Origin: Promicromonospora sp. MEB111
GTDB lineage: Bacteria > Actinomycetota > Actinomycetes > Actinomycetales > Cellulomonadaceae
DNA length: 64,000 bases
Reading direction: 5' to 3'
NCBI RefSeq assembly: GCF_030209445.1
Contig: NZ_JARVSD010000019.1
Span: 62,001-126,000, forward strand
Shown: positions 61,085 to 64,000 of the stretch, piece by piece
Layout of the letters: each line of letters starts with the position of its first letter
Position numbering within the stretch: position 1 is the first letter of the stretch
Position numbers and translations under genes: made by a program
Notes under the pieces: generated by a model
What the model was told of the DNA's origin: nothing
The model's database searches: none
What the model saw: only the letters and a program-made list of their open reading frames with translations

Positions 61085-62401
61085 ATGAACGATCTGCTGT
61101 ATGTGAACGGCGGCAACCCGTTGACCGGGACCATCACCGTTCGAGGCGCAAAGAACTTCGTGTCGAAGTCCATGGTGGCTTCTCTGCTGGGGGAGACCCC
61201 GAGCGTGCTGCGGAACGTTCCGCAGATCCGTGACGTCAAGGTCGTCTCGGGGCTCCTGGACCTGCACGGCGTGAACGTCAAGTACGACACCGACGCCGGC
61301 ATCCTGGACCTCGACCCGTCCAACGTCGAGTCCGCCCACGTGGCCGACATCGACGCCCACGCCGGCTCCAGCCGCATCCCGATCCTGTTCTGCGGGCCGC
61401 TGCTGCACCGCCTCGGCGAGGCGTTCATCCCGGACCTGGGCGGCTGCCGCATCGGCGACCGCCCGATCAACTACCACCTCGACATCCTGCGCCAGTTCGG
61501 CGCCGTCGTGGACAAGCGGCCCAACGGCATCCACCTGCGGGCGCCGCGCCGCCTGCAGGGCACCAAGATCTCGCTGCCCTACCCGTCGGTGGGCGCCACG
61601 GAGCAGACGCTCCTGACGGCGGTCCGCGCCGACGGCATCACCGAGCTCTCGGGCGCGGCGATCGAGCCCGAGATCATGGACCTCATCGCGGTGCTGCAGA
61701 AGATGGGCGCCATCATCTCGGTCGACACCGACCGCGTGATCCGCATCGAGGGCGTCGACCGCCTCGAGGGTTACACCCACACCGCGCTGAACGACCGGAT
61801 CGAGACCGCCTCCTGGGCCTCCGCGGCCCTGGCCACGGGCGGCGACATCACCGTCAAGGGTGCCACGCAGCCCGAGATGATGACGTTCCTCAACACCTTC
61901 CGGAAGGTCGGCGGCCGGTTCGAGGTGCAGGACGACGGCATCCGCTTCTGGCACGCCGGCGGCGACCTGAAGTCCATCGTGCTGGAGACCGACGTGCACC
62001 CGGGCTTCATGACCGACTGGCAGCAGCCGCTCGTCGTCGCGCTCACGCAGGCCACCGGCCTGTCGATCGTGCACGAGACCGTGTACGAGAACCGCTTCGG
62101 CTTCACGGACGCGCTGCGCAAGATGGGCGCCACCATCCAGGTCTACAAGGAGTGCCTGGGCGGTCGCGACTGCCGGTTCGGCCAGCGCAACTTCCACCAC
62201 TCCGCCGTCGTCTCCGGCCCGACGCCGCTCTCCGCGGCGGACATCGAGGTCCCGGACCTGCGCGGCGGGTTCAGCCACCTCATCGCGGCGCTGGCCGCCA
62301 AGGGGCAGTCGACGGTGCGCGGCATCGGCCTGATCGACCGCGGCTACGAGAACTTCCAGGACAAGCTGGAGGCCCTGGGCGCCGAGGTCGTCCGCGGCTG
62401 A
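61085..62401 (+). CDS. murA: UDP-N-acetylglucosamine 1-carboxyvinyltransferase
   Basis: 438 residues; first committed step of peptidoglycan synthesis, transferring enolpyruvate to UDP-GlcNAc. Lys23-Asn24 (RGAKN) and the active-site Cys121 (LGGCRIGDRPINYH) correspond to E. coli Lys22/Asn23 and Cys115, so the enzyme should be fosfomycin-sensitive. GFMTDWQQP is the mobile-loop conserved block. ATG 61085 has GAGGA close upstream. A terminator follows, then plsC and gpsA. In many relatives it sits next to leuD. Confidence 0.97.
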   Translation: MNDLLYVNGGNPLTGTITVRGAKNFVSKSMVASLLGETPSVLRNVPQIRDVKVVSGLLDLHGVNVKYDTDAGILDLDPSNVESAHVADIDAHAGSSRIPILFCGPLLHRLGEAFIPDLGGCRIGDRPINYHLDILRQFGAVVDKRPNGIHLRAPRRLQGTKISLPYPSVGATEQTLLTAVRADGITELSGAAIEPEIMDLIAVLQKMGAIISVDTDRVIRIEGVDRLEGYTHTALNDRIETASWASAALATGGDITVKGATQPEMMTFLNTFRKVGGRFEVQDDGIRFWHAGGDLKSIVLETDVHPGFMTDWQQPLVVALTQATGLSIVHETVYENRFGFTDALRKMGATIQVYKECLGGRDCRFGQRNFHHSAVVSGPTPLSAADIEVPDLRGGFSHLIAALAAKGQSTVRGIGLIDRGYENFQDKLEALGAEVVRG

Positions 62402-62428
62402 CGCCCTCCCGACGACGCCCGCACGGGT

Positions 62429-62464
62429 CAGACGCTCGGGCCACCTCGGTGGCCCGAGCGTCTG
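62429..62464 (+). terminator. Hairpin terminator after murA
   Basis: 17-bp inverted repeat CAGACGCTCGGGCCACC (62429-62445) with 62448-62464; the 2-nt spacer means the loop must open the innermost pairs. It lies 28 nt after the stop codon. Confidence 0.8.
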
Positions 62465-62516
62465 GCACGTCAGGGCGGGGGCGGGGTTCGCGGTTCGGCC
62501 GAGTATTCTTTCGGCC

Positions 62517-63272
62517 GTGTCCATCCCACGCCCTGAGTCACGCATGTATCGCTTCGTCGCGTTCATCGTGCGGAACCTCATGTTCGCGCTGTGCAAGTAC
62601 GAGTGGAAGGGCGGCGAGAACTTCCCGGCCAAGGGCGGGTTCATCGCCGCGGCCAACCACGTCACGGAGCTCGACGCGCTGACGCTGGCGCACTACCTCT
62701 TCGACATGGGCCGTGAGCCCCGCATCCTGGCCAAGCGCGGCCTGTTCGACTCGCCGCTGACGGGGTGGGCGCTGCGGGGCACCAAGATGATCCCGGTGGA
62801 CCGCGACTCCGCGAAGTCCGCCGAGTCGCTGAAGGACGCCGCGAGCCAGCTCGGCGACGGCGCCTGCGTGGCGATCCTGCCGGAGGGAACGCTGACGCGG
62901 GACCCCGACTACTGGCCGATGGAGGGCAAGACGGGCGTGGCCCGCATCGCGCTGACGACGCGCCTGCCGGTGCTGCCGGTCGCGCAGTGGGGCGTCACGG
63001 AGATCCTCGGCCGGTACAGCCGCGTGCTCAAGCCGTTCCCGCGCAAGAAGGTGACCATCCAGACCGGCCCGCCTGTGGACCTGAGCGACCTGTACGACCG
63101 GCCCCAGGACACCGCGACCCTGCGTGAGGCCACGAGCCGCATCATGGACGCCATCACCGCCGAGCTGGAGCAGATCCGCGGGGAGGTCGCGCCCAAGCCG
63201 CGCTTCGACCTGCGCAAGCACCCCGACTACGAGGCCAAGATGACGAACTACCCGCCGGTGGAGCGCCCGTGA
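62517..63272 (+). CDS. plsC: 1-acyl-sn-glycerol-3-phosphate acyltransferase
   Basis: 251 residues; acylates lysophosphatidate to phosphatidate on the inner membrane. N-terminal hydrophobic helix (YRFVAFIVRNLMFALC); active site NHVTELD (NHxxxxD), ILPEGTLTRD (PEGT) as the third motif. GTG 62517 follows TATTCT by 7 nt with no Shine-Dalgarno, so transcription from its own promoter after the murA terminator is likely. Its TGA overlaps the gpsA GTG by 4 bp. Confidence 0.94.
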   Translation: MSIPRPESRMYRFVAFIVRNLMFALCKYEWKGGENFPAKGGFIAAANHVTELDALTLAHYLFDMGREPRILAKRGLFDSPLTGWALRGTKMIPVDRDSAKSAESLKDAASQLGDGACVAILPEGTLTRDPDYWPMEGKTGVARIALTTRLPVLPVAQWGVTEILGRYSRVLKPFPRKKVTIQTGPPVDLSDLYDRPQDTATLREATSRIMDAITAELEQIRGEVAPKPRFDLRKHPDYEAKMTNYPPVERP

Positions 63273-64000
63273 GCGCCGCGACGCAGCCCAAGGTCGCCGT
63301 GCTCGGCGCGGGCTCGATGGGCACCACCTTCGCGATGGTCCTGGCCGACGCCGGGTGCGACGTCACCCTGTGGGGTCGCGACGCCGCGGTGCTCCACGCC
63401 GTCGAGACGACGCACCGCAACGAGAAGTACCTGCCGCGCGTGCAGCTCCCGCCGATGCACGGCACGACCGACCCGGCGGTCGCCCTGGCGGGCGCCTCCA
63501 TCGTGGTCGTGTCGGTTCCGTCCCAGGTCGCCCGCGCCACGCTGGAGTCGATGAAGGGCCTGGTGCACGACGTCGCCGCGCCGGGTGCCGTCGTCGTCTC
63601 GCTGATGAAGGGCGTCGAGCTCGGCACGGACAAGCGCATGAGCCAGGTCATGGCCGAGGTGCTGGACCTGCCGGACGAGCGCGTCGCCGTCGTCTCCGGA
63701 CCCAACCTGGCGCCCGAGATCGCGGAGCGGCAGCCGACGGCGACCGTGGTCGCCTCGCGCAGCGAGGCCACGGCCCAGCTCGTGGCCGCGGCCTGCTCGA
63801 CCGGGTACTTCCGCCCCTACACGAACACCGACGTGGTGGGCGTGGAGCTGTGCGGCGCGGTGAAGAACATCATCGCCCTGGCCGCGGGCATGGCCCAGGG
63901 CCAGGGCTTCGGCTGGAACACGCTGGCGACGCTCATCACGCGCGGCCTCGTGGAGATCACGCGCCTGGGCCTCGCGCTGGGGGCCGACGCCGCCACGTTC
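63269..64000 (+). CDS. gpsA: Glycerol-3-phosphate dehydrogenase [NAD(P)+], C-terminus beyond window
   Basis: Supplies sn-glycerol-3-phosphate for phospholipid synthesis, in step with the neighbouring acyltransferase. VAVLGAGSMGTTFAMVLADAG binds NAD(P); MKGVELGTDKRMS, VSGPNLAPEIAERQPTA and the catalytic Lys in VELCGAVKNIIALAAGMAQG are present. 244 codons are visible of about 335 expected. GTG 63269 overlaps plsC (GTGA). ddl usually follows in related genomes. Confidence 0.97.
   Translation, partial: MSAATQPKVAVLGAGSMGTTFAMVLADAGCDVTLWGRDAAVLHAVETTHRNEKYLPRVQLPPMHGTTDPAVALAGASIVVVSVPSQVARATLESMKGLVHDVAAPGAVVVSLMKGVELGTDKRMSQVMAEVLDLPDERVAVVSGPNLAPEIAERQPTATVVASRSEATAQLVAAACSTGYFRPYTNTDVVGVELCGAVKNIIALAAGMAQGQGFGWNTLATLITRGLVEITRLGLALGADAATF

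Overview
The window is a very GC-rich, gene-dense chromosomal segment from an actinobacterium, most likely a Micrococcales soil or cell-wall-degrading type in the Cellulomonas/Promicromonospora/Isoptericola neighbourhood. The reasons are the G/C-dominated codon third positions, many GTG starts, two secreted AA10 (chitin/cellulose-active) lytic polysaccharide monooxygenases, an LAxTG cell-wall sorting signal, and the actinobacterial backbone order FAH-gltX-tRNA-ndgR-leuCD ... murA-plsC-gpsA. This placement is inference. No phage, insertion sequence, integrase or CRISPR array is visible.

Layout. 1-9 kb: a truncated Ski2-like helicase, an EamA exporter divergent from a CGNR zinc-finger regulator, a P-loop kinase coupled to an APH-fold kinase, a DUF418 membrane protein, a second paralogous APH kinase, and two paralogous AA10 LPMOs. 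9-18 kb: a conserved protein, aldo/keto reductase, PhzF, an LAATG-anchored surface protein, a multi-TM acyltransferase-like protein, a methyltransferase and a membrane-tethered serine hydrolase. 18-29.6 kb: the conserved backbone (FAH protein, NUDIX, GNAT fusion, gltX, CPBP protease, HAD hydrolase, tRNA-Gln, two tRNA-Glu, PH-domain membrane protein, NdgR, LeuC, LeuD).

29.7-60.8 kb: a long mixed block between leuD and murA, genes that are adjacent or nearly so in many related genomes. It holds an LLM flavoenzyme, RNase HI, dihydrolipoyl dehydrogenase, a DsbA/SnoaL/TetR/MDR cluster with four identical-type palindromes, a decayed deazaflavin-dependent nitroreductase, an SLC13 permease divergent from an RclA-like flavoprotein, a large LuxR-type ATPase regulator, a DUF1906 wall enzyme with SH3 repeats, a nucleotidyltransferase-NUDIX fusion next to an APH(6)-type kinase, a complete TctCBA tricarboxylate transporter, a frameshifted TauE/SafE exporter, a two-component system divergent from a LolA-like protein plus ABC exporter operon, and an MHS-family MFS transporter. 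60.8-64 kb: murA, plsC and the start of gpsA (cell envelope and phospholipid synthesis).

The most notable signals are in DNA control architecture. In the dsbA/snoaL intergenic region (33582-33742) two mirror-image promoters each have their -10 box sandwiched between two 17-bp palindromes CGGACGAnnnTCGTCCG, very probably operators of the TetR protein encoded nearby. About twenty genes have a TAnnnT-like -10 box 6-8 nt before the start codon and no Shine-Dalgarno, which predicts leaderless transcripts. tctB has no ordinary start codon; its well-placed Shine-Dalgarno points at AUC.
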